A stretch of DNA of 64,000 nucleotides from Caldilineaceae bacterium (GTDB lineage: Bacteria > Chloroflexota > Anaerolineae > Caldilineales > Caldilineaceae), in assembly GCA_022827195.1 (NCBI GenBank), contig JAJDTL010000002.1, positions 124,001-188,000 of the forward strand. The letters run 5' to 3'. A program made the position numbers and the translations under genes. Shown piece by piece: positions 8,682 to 15,927 of this stretch; the first letter of the stretch is position 1, and each line of letters begins with the position of its first letter. The notes beneath the pieces are model-generated. The model did not search any database. It was given only the letters and a program-made list of their open reading frames with translations, and had not been told where the DNA came from.

Positions 8682-9805
8682 GCGACCGCCCTCCGCCCCT
8701 TCCACAAAGGCCCTCCATACCTCAACTGCCACCACAGTGCCTGCCCGGCGATGCAGGTCATCATGAGGACCGAGGCGGGAAGCCACAAGGCATCCTTCAC
8801 CCGCTGCCCGCTGCGCCAGGCGGAAAAGCCGCGCACGGAGATTCCGGCAAAGATAAGTAAGGTAGGCCACCACGGGTGGCCTGGAACGCCGGCGCCGGCG
8901 AATCCAGACACAAGAAAGACCCAAGGTGCGAGGAAAGTGAGCCAGTGAAATGTGGTTGCAGCCATCAAGCCGGGAGGGCCTCCGAAACCTGCCAGGATGT
9001 TTTTGGCAAAGCCTTCCCGCACGGACTGCCAGTCGCAGTACATGCGGCATGTGACGAGACCGCCAGCCTCGGCCATGCGCAGGCGCAGCCCGGCTCTTTT
9101 GGTAAGGCGGGCGAGCCCGACATCCTCAAGGACGTTGTCCCGCACGACGGCGTGCCCACCGACCTGGTTGTAAGCATGTCGACGGAACGCGATGCACTGT
9201 CCGTTGGCTGCGGCTAGCTGCGGGAAGGGAAGATGGTGAACGCCATAAACTGGCAGATAGGCGTGAATCGCGTAGGCGATGAGAGGAACGCACAGCCTCT
9301 CGCTCCACGTCTCAGTGCGCTGCGTCGGGAAAACTGCGAGCAGATCAGCACCGCGCCGGTCCATTTCGCATAGTAGGACATTGATCGCTGTCTCGTGCCA
9401 GCCCACGTCGGCGTCGCAGAAGATGAGTAACTCTTCTTTGGCTTGTGCAGCCAGCTGCTGACAGGCCCATGCCTTGCCCAGCCAGCCCGGAGGGGGTGGA
9501 CTACCCTGCAGGACACGCAGGCGGCGGTCGCCTGCCGCGCACTCCTGGACCGCCAAAGCAGTTCCATCCTCAGATTGATCGTCCAAAACGAGCAACTCAA
9601 AATGTGGATGGGTCTGGCGCAGGAGATCTCGAATTGTTCCTGCAATTTTGCTCGCCTCGTTACGCGCCGGAATCAGCACGGATACCCTGGAGAACGTGTG
9701 CGCGTCTGTCTTCCGCAAGACTGGGAGGGCCAGCCAGTTCAGGAGCGAGATCGCCGTCATCGCAGCTAGCCCGCCAGTGACAATGAGCATCAGGAGAATG
9801 ATCAT
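8678..9805 (-). CDS. membrane-associated GT2 glycosyltransferase of the carotenoid operon
   Basis: 375-residue family 2 glycosyltransferase. An N-terminal hydrophobic segment (residues 1-28) is followed by the GT-A domain with VLIPARNE, VLDDQSEDG and the metal-binding FCDADV. C-terminal hydrophobic helices follow (FHWLTFLAPWVFLVSG onward). The ATG at 9805 shares its A with the TGA of the PlsY-like gene (TGATG), which fixes the start although the frame is open further upstream. By family and context it resembles the CruC/CrtQ-like enzymes that glycosylate carotenoid hydroxyls. The preceding CruF-like gene would create such a hydroxyl. The sugar donor is not readable. Confidence 0.82.
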   Translation of the reverse strand: MIILLMLIVTGGLAAMTAISLLNWLALPVLRKTDAHTFSRVSVLIPARNEASKIAGTIRDLLRQTHPHFELLVLDDQSEDGTALAVQECAAGDRRLRVLQGSPPPPGWLGKAWACQQLAAQAKEELLIFCDADVGWHETAINVLLCEMDRRGADLLAVFPTQRTETWSERLCVPLIAYAIHAYLPVYGVHHLPFPQLAAANGQCIAFRRHAYNQVGGHAVVRDNVLEDVGLARLTKRAGLRLRMAEAGGLVTCRMYCDWQSVREGFAKNILAGFGGPPGLMAATTFHWLTFLAPWVFLVSGFAGAGVPGHPWWPTLLIFAGISVRGFSAWRSGQRVKDALWLPASVLMMTCIAGQALWWQLRYGGPLWKGRRAVA

Positions 9806-10389
9806 CAGCGAGTCCAAGGCTTCAGCCCTGGCCGGCACTTCAAGTCCTGGCGGTGCTTCCAGGCGAGAATCAGGAAGTTGCCCAACCAGACTGACAGAGA
9901 GGCCTGTCCGGCGTCGAAGGCAACCAGAAAGGCCAGGAGCCCGCACAATGTGAGCATCACTGCCCAGCCGTCGATGGTGAGCAGAAGGTATGCGGCCAGC
10001 AGCAGTCCTCCAAGCAGCAGAAGAGTCGGCCAGCCTGTAAGGCCTCCCCAGACGCCGAATGTGACGGCAACCGCTTTGCCGCCACGAAAGCCAAGAAAAA
10101 CGGTAAAGGCATGTCCCACAATTGCCGCAAGGGCGACTGCTGTCAATGGCCAGATTCCCAATTGGCCGTAGTTACGGGCAAGAACAATGGGAAGCAGTCC
10201 CTTAAGCGCATCAAGGAGGATGACGACAATGCCCAGTACGGTTCCCCCGGCACGGATGACGTTGGTGCCGCCGGGGTTGCCATCGCCGAATCGGCGGATC
10301 TCCGCGCGCAAGAACAGGCGGCCCAACCACACTGAAAAGGGAATGCTACCGCAGAGATAGGCGCCCGCGATCCAGAGTCCAAAACTCAT
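9805..10389 (-). CDS. PlsY-like glycerol-3-phosphate acyltransferase family protein
   Basis: 194-residue polytopic membrane protein of the PlsY family, which transfers an acyl group from acyl-phosphate to glycerol 3-phosphate. Motifs seen: GSIPFSVWLGR near the N-terminus, DGNPGGTNV, DALKGLLPI, GHAFTVFLGFRGGKAVAV. The length is normal for PlsY. The ATG overlaps the TGA of the CruF-like gene (ATGA). Placement inside a carotenoid operon, next to a glycosyltransferase, suggests a specialised paralogue that acylates a carotenoid glycoside, the role filled by CruD in green sulfur bacteria. An ordinary phospholipid role cannot be excluded from sequence alone. Confidence 0.85.
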   Translation of the reverse strand: MSFGLWIAGAYLCGSIPFSVWLGRLFLRAEIRRFGDGNPGGTNVIRAGGTVLGIVVILLDALKGLLPIVLARNYGQLGIWPLTAVALAAIVGHAFTVFLGFRGGKAVAVTFGVWGGLTGWPTLLLLGGLLLAAYLLLTIDGWAVMLTLCGLLAFLVAFDAGQASLSVWLGNFLILAWKHRQDLKCRPGLKPWTR

Positions 10390-11210
10390 GCCGGTGTCGC
10401 AAGAAGCTTGTGCCAGGCGATGGCAACGAAGATTCCCATGCCCAGAAATCCAGTGGCGGCTGCTCCCGGAAGCCGGAAGAACAGACCGAGGCCGACTGCT
10501 TCCAACATCCACACCAGCGAATACACGAGCAGAAGGGACTCGACGGGCAGCGGGTCGAGCAGGACCGTTGCCTCCAAGACTAGTGTGATGCAGAATGCTG
10601 TCAAGGTCCAGCCGGCGAAGTTCAAGAGGGGGACGCCGAAATAGATGCCCGGGCTGTCCCACTGCCACAACTGCCAGGAAACCATTTGTGGGTCAAGGTA
10701 CAGGTCCCAGGCTGTCATGGCCAGTCCGGATACCAGCGAATGCGCCGCGATCCCATGCCAGGAACGTCCGCATGTGGTTCTTCGGCATTGCATCATTGCT
10801 TTGCCGACAGCCCATGCGGGAGGCAGCATCATCAGCCAGGCCGCGGGAATGTGGGCCGGAACGCCTCCAATCTGGGGTTGCAGCGCGCTGGTGTAGGCGT
10901 AGGCTCCGAATGGCAGACCGGTCCGGACTCCGGCGTATTCCACGATCCACGTCGTGGCGGCAACGAACATGCCGACGCCAAAGACTCTTGGGGCGTTCCA
11001 GGCAGTAGTGAGCAGGCCCAGTACGAGCCCGCCTTGGGCCATCGTCGCAAAAGTCAGCGTCAGCGCCAGCACGGGCGGGCTGCCGAAGCGCAGGAAAGCG
11101 GGCGTGAGAATCATGAGAACCAGCCACAGCAAGAGCAGCACGCGGTTGACGGGTCCTAACTGCCGCTGCAGATTCGTGAAGACCTTAGCTGTTCGAAAAG
11201 AGGCAATCAT
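10386..11210 (-). CDS. cruF: CruF-like carotenoid hydratase (DUF422 family)
   Basis: 274-residue polytopic membrane protein of the CruF/DUF422 family, which adds water across the terminal psi-end double bond of a carotenoid to give a 1'-hydroxyl. Signature segments are TAWDLYLDPQMVSW, WQWDSPGIYFGVPLLNF and AGWTLTAF, with about seven hydrophobic helices. Start at 11210 (MIASFRTAKV) is chosen because it lies 28 bases after the upstream gene's stop; the frame is open further upstream without a convincing start. It overlaps the PlsY-like gene by four bases. The hydroxyl made here is the logical acceptor for the glycosyltransferase two genes on. Confidence 0.82.
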   Translation of the reverse strand: MIASFRTAKVFTNLQRQLGPVNRVLLLLWLVLMILTPAFLRFGSPPVLALTLTFATMAQGGLVLGLLTTAWNAPRVFGVGMFVAATTWIVEYAGVRTGLPFGAYAYTSALQPQIGGVPAHIPAAWLMMLPPAWAVGKAMMQCRRTTCGRSWHGIAAHSLVSGLAMTAWDLYLDPQMVSWQLWQWDSPGIYFGVPLLNFAGWTLTAFCITLVLEATVLLDPLPVESLLLVYSLVWMLEAVGLGLFFRLPGAAATGFLGMGIFVAIAWHKLLATPA

Positions 11211-11238
11211 CGCATGGCTTGGCAGGGACACAGACCGG

Positions 11239-11997
11239 TCAGGAGCAAATGTCGCCTGAGCCGAACAGAGCGGCCAGCAGACGTACAAGCCAATTGCATC
11301 GGGGCGTGCTTTCTTCTGCTGCATCCGGGATTGGCTGCAACTCGTTAACTTCTGCGCCCGCGCTTTCGGGCTGAGCAGGGTAGTCGGGCGACTGTTCAAC
11401 GGGCGTCCAGTACGCCTTCAACTTGCGAGAGAAGTCCGAGTCGCCGCCCGGCACTTCTCGCTGACCCACGACCAGATTGTACCGGCCGACCGAACCCTCC
11501 GAGTGCCAAACAACCACAAGGACTTCGCCATTCACGGGAAAGGTAATCTTCTCTCGCTGCCTCCTCCAATAGGCCGTGCGACTGAAGGGTTCGAAGAAGA
11601 CGGTCGCCTCGGCCGGTTCTATCAGAATTGCCCCCATCCGGTTTGAAGCGAGGGGCTGCGCGGATTCAGGGAGTTCGGAGAGCTCGCTGTTGTCCAGGCC
11701 GGCGGATAGGACGCCAATGTGGGGGGCGAAGCGGTCTTGACCGGGAATCTGGGGGATCGTCAATCCAATCTCAATTGTCTGACCGGCCGTGACGGTAAAA
11801 GCGAAGAAATCGACGTCATCGGGCCGGTCCAAGGTCGAGTAGAGAGCCGTCGAAATGACCGGATCGCGGACTCGCATCGGCGACGACGCGGTGGAATCCG
11901 GATTCTCGAAGAAGGGCTGGTGCGCAAGGACTATGCGCATTGAAACGACCATGCATAGCAGCGCAAGCAGCGTAGAGATTGCACTTTTCAGGATCAT
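11239..11997 (-). CDS. secreted protein of unknown function in the carotenoid operon
   Basis: 252-residue protein with a signal peptide (residues 1-25, ending VLAHQ). No enzymatic motif is recognised. The stretch ISTALYSTLDRPDDVDFF followed by AFTVTAGQTIEIGLTIPQ resembles bacterial pre-peptidase C-terminal (PPC-like) beta-sandwich domains that sit on exported proteins. A second part contains VVWHSEGSVGRYNLVVG. The C-terminus ends in a short hydrophobic stretch (NWLVRLLAALFG), a possible membrane contact. The ATG at 11997 overlaps the lycopene cyclase stop as ATGA. Its position between cyclase and hydratase genes suggests an envelope role connected to the pigment, such as binding or anchoring it. 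Confidence 0.72.
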   Translation of the reverse strand: MILKSAISTLLALLCMVVSMRIVLAHQPFFENPDSTASSPMRVRDPVISTALYSTLDRPDDVDFFAFTVTAGQTIEIGLTIPQIPGQDRFAPHIGVLSAGLDNSELSELPESAQPLASNRMGAILIEPAEATVFFEPFSRTAYWRRQREKITFPVNGEVLVVVWHSEGSVGRYNLVVGQREVPGGDSDFSRKLKAYWTPVEQSPDYPAQPESAGAEVNELQPIPDAAEESTPRCNWLVRLLAALFGSGDICS

Positions 11998-12794
11998 TTG
12001 GCTTCCCATACGGTTCTTCCTTTGAACAGGGGCCGTCCGGCGCGCTCGTGACTGAACCGTGATAGCATTAGCGTCACCCCAAAGATGACCATGGCCGTTG
12101 TCAGAAGAAAGAAGAGCATCTCTTCGACTGGCAGAACGCCGCCGACCAGAATGCCTGACGACTGCAGTGGGCTTATCGTCCATGTGCCGGCGCGAATTGC
12201 AATGGCGTCAGCGATCGAGAAGTAGGCGACGGCCGGAATCAGCGTCGTGAAAATGTGCGCGCGGTAGTGCCAGAGAATGTCAGCCCCAAAACTGAGTTGA
12301 ATTGCTAACGGGACCGCGGCCCAGACCAACTCCAGGCCGAGATAGGTGCCTGCGACTTGCCGGCTCGCCAAAAGGTAGGCACCGAGTCCCCCCACCAGGC
12401 CGACCAGCAGAGTCGACCACAATCGGAAATACGGACGCGGAAGCAGTTCAGGTCCGTTGCGCCCCGTCAGCCGGGCCGCCAACAGAGTCCAGAGTCCGAC
12501 CAGTATGGTCTGAGCGATGAAAAAGAGATACTCCTCAAGTGGGACAAATCCAATCACAAGACCGCTCACAAGGGCCTTGTCGTACCACCAGACCTGCGTG
12601 GCTACCAGGTAGTTATCCCAAGGAGTCGTATAAAGAACTGCCAAGACCGCGTGGCCGGCCAAAACCGGCAAAACCGGCCATGCGCGAAGCGAAGATGGTA
12701 CCGGCATTCCACGGTTTTGCAAGGTTCGCGTGAATGCGGCTGTCACCAGCAAAGGAACAAGCAAGAATAGGGCAAGAAAGGCCGAATAGGTCAT
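11994..12794 (-). CDS. lycopene cyclase domain protein (CrtYcd-like fusion)
   Basis: 266-residue membrane protein with two tandem lycopene-cyclase-domain halves equivalent to CrtYc and CrtYd. Each half carries the acidic motif: PLEEYLFF in the first and LPVEEMLFF in the second. YTTPWDNYLV and WWYDKALV are further hallmarks of the first half. The ATG at 12794 (MTYSAFLALFLL) matches the usual MTYxxF start of the family; an in-frame ATG at 12821 is possible. It would cyclise one end of lycopene, leaving the other psi end for the CruF-like hydratase. This would give a monocyclic hydroxylated carotenoid, as an inference from the enzyme set. Confidence 0.84.
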   Translation of the reverse strand: MTYSAFLALFLLVPLLVTAAFTRTLQNRGMPVPSSLRAWPVLPVLAGHAVLAVLYTTPWDNYLVATQVWWYDKALVSGLVIGFVPLEEYLFFIAQTILVGLWTLLAARLTGRNGPELLPRPYFRLWSTLLVGLVGGLGAYLLASRQVAGTYLGLELVWAAVPLAIQLSFGADILWHYRAHIFTTLIPAVAYFSIADAIAIRAGTWTISPLQSSGILVGGVLPVEEMLFFLLTTAMVIFGVTLMLSRFSHERAGRPLFKGRTVWEAK

Positions 12795-12849
12795 GCAGGG
12801 CCCTTGGAGAGAGTCGTCCATTTCGACTCGCGGGCTTGAGAGAACAGTA

Positions 12850-14247
12850 TCATTCGCCCTGGGCGAGACCGTATTCGGCGTCTACAGCGCGCTCTCTTTT
12901 CGAGCGCACATGCTCAAGAAAAGTGTCCAACATCTCTGCAATGGGGTTTCCCAATCGGCCTTGAACCGAGATAACGGCCGACCGATAAGCAGTGAGGAAT
13001 CTCTCGAGCATGTAAATTGGAACATTTCTGTGTTGAAGAAGCGCGCACAGCCAGTCGGCGTCTATCGCGAGCAACGACAGGTCCCCGAGCCGCAGCGCGG
13101 CGATGATGTTTCTGGAGAGGAAAGAGTCCACCTGCGCCAACGTTTCCTGTATCTCGTAGGTGGAGATCAACCCCGTCCAGACCTGAGCCAAAATAAGAGG
13201 GCGTTTTGAGAAGAAGTCGGTGAGGGCGGCTTCGTACGTTCCTGAAGGGCCACGGTTAGCCGGTGGCGGTGGGCTCGACAGCAGGTGCTCAATCGCGCCG
13301 ACCGCCTCCAGGAGGTTGGTCCCAAGAAAGTGGCCAGGTATGCGGGCCCGAACTGATTCCGACGCGTTAAAGATTCTTCCGCCGAAGGCGACCGGCACGC
13401 CCTGTTTCAGAATCACTTCGCTCATTTCGAGCAGTTTTCCGGCCGAATGCAGTTGCTGCGCCGACAGGACGACCAGGTCGGTTCGTGTCTTCTGGACTGT
13501 CTTCTCCAATTCATTCAGCGGGACGTTGCCTCCCAAATTGACGATGCTGAACCCCCTGCGTCTCAGAAAGAGCTGCAGAATCGCGAGCCCCATCGTGTGA
13601 TGCTCTTCAGGTGGACAGGCCAGAAGCAGCTGGCCGGTCCGGTGTGCAGGTGGAGATGCGCCCAGCAGGATCTCGATCCGCTGCATGGCGAGTCCCGTGG
13701 CATAGTGTACCTGGTGCACGGCGGCACGGCAGGCGTGCCAATCTTCTCCCAGCTGGCGCAGAGCGTGACATAGCAGTTCAAGACAGACCGACTCCACTGA
13801 AAATCGTGCAAAAGCCTGGCTCAGCGTCTGAATGGCAGCGTTTTCGTCGTAAGCAAGGCAAGCGGCCAGCCAATCTGAACGCGCGGCCGCGACCTGAAGT
13901 CTATCGTCCTCGCGCATCTCCACGTCGGAAAGCGACTCTTCAAATGGCCTTCCACCGAATTGGAGCAGATCCGGGGTCTCTCCTGGAACCTGGATTGGGT
14001 CTCGACCTGCGTTCACGATTGAGTGCCAGCGCGCAGCAGCTCGGCTGATGCTGAGTCCTTCCGATTTCCGCCGCTTCAGCCAGTGCAGCGTCTCAATATC
14101 TCGCCGCGAATAGACGCGATGTCCACCGGCGCTGCGCTCAGGACGCGGAATGCCGTATCGCCGTTCCCAGGCGCGCAACGTCTCCGGCTTGATGCCGGTT
14201 TCCTGCACCACTGCCTTGAGGTTGAATGTGGGATCTTGTCCGCTCAT
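12850..14247 (-). CDS. MerR-family regulator with B12-binding domain (CarH/LitR type)
   Basis: 465-residue predicted light-responsive repressor. Residues 5-80 are a MerR winged helix (KPETLRAWERRYGIP). Residues about 115-200 form the helical B12-cap domain, and about 205-325 the B12-binding Rossmann domain with ExHxxG (E215, H217, G220), whose His is the lower cobalt ligand. In the cap, W170-H171 and H181 match the CarH W-x9-EH motif and the photoproduct His ligand, but the Glu is Val180. About 140 extra C-terminal residues extend beyond the normal CarH length. Start at 14247 has GAGG upstream. Known CarH proteins bind adenosylcobalamin, repress carotenoid genes in the dark and release DNA in light; this one heads such an operon. 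Confidence 0.88.
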   Translation of the reverse strand: MSGQDPTFNLKAVVQETGIKPETLRAWERRYGIPRPERSAGGHRVYSRRDIETLHWLKRRKSEGLSISRAAARWHSIVNAGRDPIQVPGETPDLLQFGGRPFEESLSDVEMREDDRLQVAAARSDWLAACLAYDENAAIQTLSQAFARFSVESVCLELLCHALRQLGEDWHACRAAVHQVHYATGLAMQRIEILLGASPPAHRTGQLLLACPPEEHHTMGLAILQLFLRRRGFSIVNLGGNVPLNELEKTVQKTRTDLVVLSAQQLHSAGKLLEMSEVILKQGVPVAFGGRIFNASESVRARIPGHFLGTNLLEAVGAIEHLLSSPPPPANRGPSGTYEAALTDFFSKRPLILAQVWTGLISTYEIQETLAQVDSFLSRNIIAALRLGDLSLLAIDADWLCALLQHRNVPIYMLERFLTAYRSAVISVQGRLGNPIAEMLDTFLEHVRSKRERAVDAEYGLAQGE

Positions 14248-14265
14248 AGAGCCTCGTTTTCGCCA

Positions 14266-14339
14266 ATTCTGCACAACAAGCAGAGCAAAGTCACCTGATT
14301 ATACCGGATTTGTTAAGCTCTTGTCCAGTATTCTGCACA
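14266..14339. repeat. pair of 10-bp direct repeats flanking the CarH promoter (candidate operators)
   Basis: The sequence ATTCTGCACA occurs at 14266-14275 and again at 14330-14339, one copy on each side of the promoter at 14298-14327. A related TTGCACAG lies at 14620-14627. MerR/CarH proteins bind sites overlapping their own promoter, so these are candidate binding sites; no binding evidence exists in the sequence itself. Confidence 0.5.
14298..14327 (-). promoter_or_regulatory. sigma70-type promoter of the carotenoid operon
   Basis: Read on the minus strand: -35 TGGACA (14327-14322), an 18-base spacer, and a perfect -10 TATAAT (14303-14298). Transcription would start about 40 bases before the CarH-like gene. 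This is the only strong promoter seen ahead of the minus-strand carotenoid run, so it probably serves the whole operon and makes the regulator autoregulated. Confidence 0.72.
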
Positions 14340-14896
14340 GTTTGCATGCCCGAAGGGGACATTGAGCGCGTATGCCCGTGTGTTTGCCCCGGCGGGCTGC
14401 AGCCGCGCAGGCCTATAGTGCCCCAACTCTCGCGCCTGAAACCCTTCTCCACTCTGGACCAACCCTGTTCAAGCCCGACCGGGTGCCGTCTCGACCCACT
14501 GCACTTGCCCCGAATCGGTCGATATTTGGCGCGAATCAATCGGGGATCTGCATCAGTCTCAAGCAGATAGGGTTTTCGTTTGCGCCGTCGGCCGGCCGTG
14601 CTGTATACTTCCTGGTAACTTGCACAGTCGCATTTGCAGTACCAGCAGTTGCGAATCCACGGGAGCAGTACCTGCCAGGAGGTCCGCTCCTTCTACCCCG
14701 TTCGCTGGATGGACCGCCAAGAGCGGGTTCAAACGACCCTGCAGCACTGGCATCAGGTCTTGAACCGGGAGTCAAATCTCTAGTTTCAAAGAGTTTGCAC
14801 CAAGAAAGCCCCCTTTCGCCCCCCCGGCACTCTCACATCTGAATCCCCCTATAGTGGACTCGGATATCCCCGTTGGGTTCGATTCGACATCTCGCC
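14340..14896. other. divergent intergenic region between CarH-like and MarR genes
   Basis: About 560 bases without a convincing gene. A possible plus-strand promoter is TTGCGC (14580-14585), 18 bases, TATACT (14604-14609), which would give the MarR gene a leader near 280 bases. A TTGCACAG element lies just behind it. Short open frames here lack ribosome-binding sites and have poor codon patterns. Confidence 0.4.
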
Positions 14897-15430
14897 ATGC
14901 CAAACAATCTGAAAAGGGATTCGTTCAGGCCTGCTTCCGAACAGGAAACCTTCCCCACCGATCTTGGCACCTGCGCTATCACGCTGGTAAAGGCAGCCTC
15001 GAAAGGCGTCGACGAGATCGTTGCGCCCTTTGATCTCAGTTCACTCCACTTCGCGGTCCTGCGGCGATTCCTGCACAAGGATCGCTGGACAAGCACGGAA
15101 CTGCTCCAGCTGATTCCGGTTGGGGCTCCTCGCATGAGCCGCCTCGTGGCCAAGTTGGTCGATGACCGGTTTCTACGCCGCCGCCGGCTCCGCAACGATC
15201 GCCGAGTCGTCGTACTTTCCCTGACCGATGAGGGAAGGAGATTGACCAACGACATCGATAAGCGCATGAGGGAGCTCGAAGATGTTTTGACCGATGGTGT
15301 AACGGACGACGACATGGCTACCTTCTTTCGCGTCACCCAGAGAATCCTGACAAATGAGGCCGCCAGGTCGCATGTCCAACCGGTCAGGCGCCGGCCAGCA
15401 TCTCGTTTGGACGACCTACCGGTACGGTAG
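14897..15430 (+). CDS. MarR-family transcriptional regulator
   Basis: 177-residue MarR-type winged-helix DNA-binding protein. The recognition helix region is WTSTELLQLIPVGAPRMSRL and the wing carries the hallmark NDRRVVVLSLTDEG; flanking helices form the dimer interface. ATG at 14897 chosen; a TTG at 14873 in the same frame is possible. It sits divergently from the CarH-like operon and upstream of phytoene synthase, so it may regulate crtB. The arginine-rich C-terminal tail after residue 160 is not part of the normal fold. Confidence 0.82.
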   Translation: MPNNLKRDSFRPASEQETFPTDLGTCAITLVKAASKGVDEIVAPFDLSSLHFAVLRRFLHKDRWTSTELLQLIPVGAPRMSRLVAKLVDDRFLRRRRLRNDRRVVVLSLTDEGRRLTNDIDKRMRELEDVLTDGVTDDDMATFFRVTQRILTNEAARSHVQPVRRRPASRLDDLPVR

Positions 15431-15815
15431 TCCGGGCATCGTTGGGCTATTTGTTTTTCAACCGACCCTTCAAAATGAAGAGTTGCGGGGCGCCTTAACG
15501 GCACCGGAGAACTCGCGCCAGCTGCCAACTCTTGCGGCCTGCCTCCACGTTATCTTCTGCCACCGATTTCGGCCTCGGCAAGCATCCCTTCGGCGAGAGT
15601 TTAGCGCCAGATCTCTTTCCTCAAGACCTGCAGGCTATAGGCAAGACTGCAGCAATGCCCGACTGGGCAGACAGGTGAACGCGCTTCAGTTGTGATACGT
15701 TCCCCTTCTGCCCTGAGTCGATGCCCACGTCCGTGGACCAAGTGGAGGGTCAGGCGCGGGTTCATGGTCAAGCGCCTCGGATTTTACAAAAGTTGGGCAC
15801 AAACTCTAAAATATA

Positions 15816-15845
15816 TTGACACGACCGGACGCGATGGTGTACTCT
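15816..15845 (+). promoter_or_regulatory. promoter of the phytoene synthase gene
   Basis: TTGACA (15816-15821), 18-base spacer, TACTCT (15840-15845). It lies 83 bases before the crtB start, in an AT-rich patch. The -35 is perfect and the -10 weak, the pattern often seen in regulated promoters. The 385 bases between the MarR stop and this promoter hold nothing I recognise. Confidence 0.6.
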
Positions 15846-15927
15846 GTTACAGACAGACGGGAGTCGACCGGTCTTAACTCCCGATTGTCATCGGCAGTGT
15901 AGTTGATCCAGGAACAAGGATGCTCGC

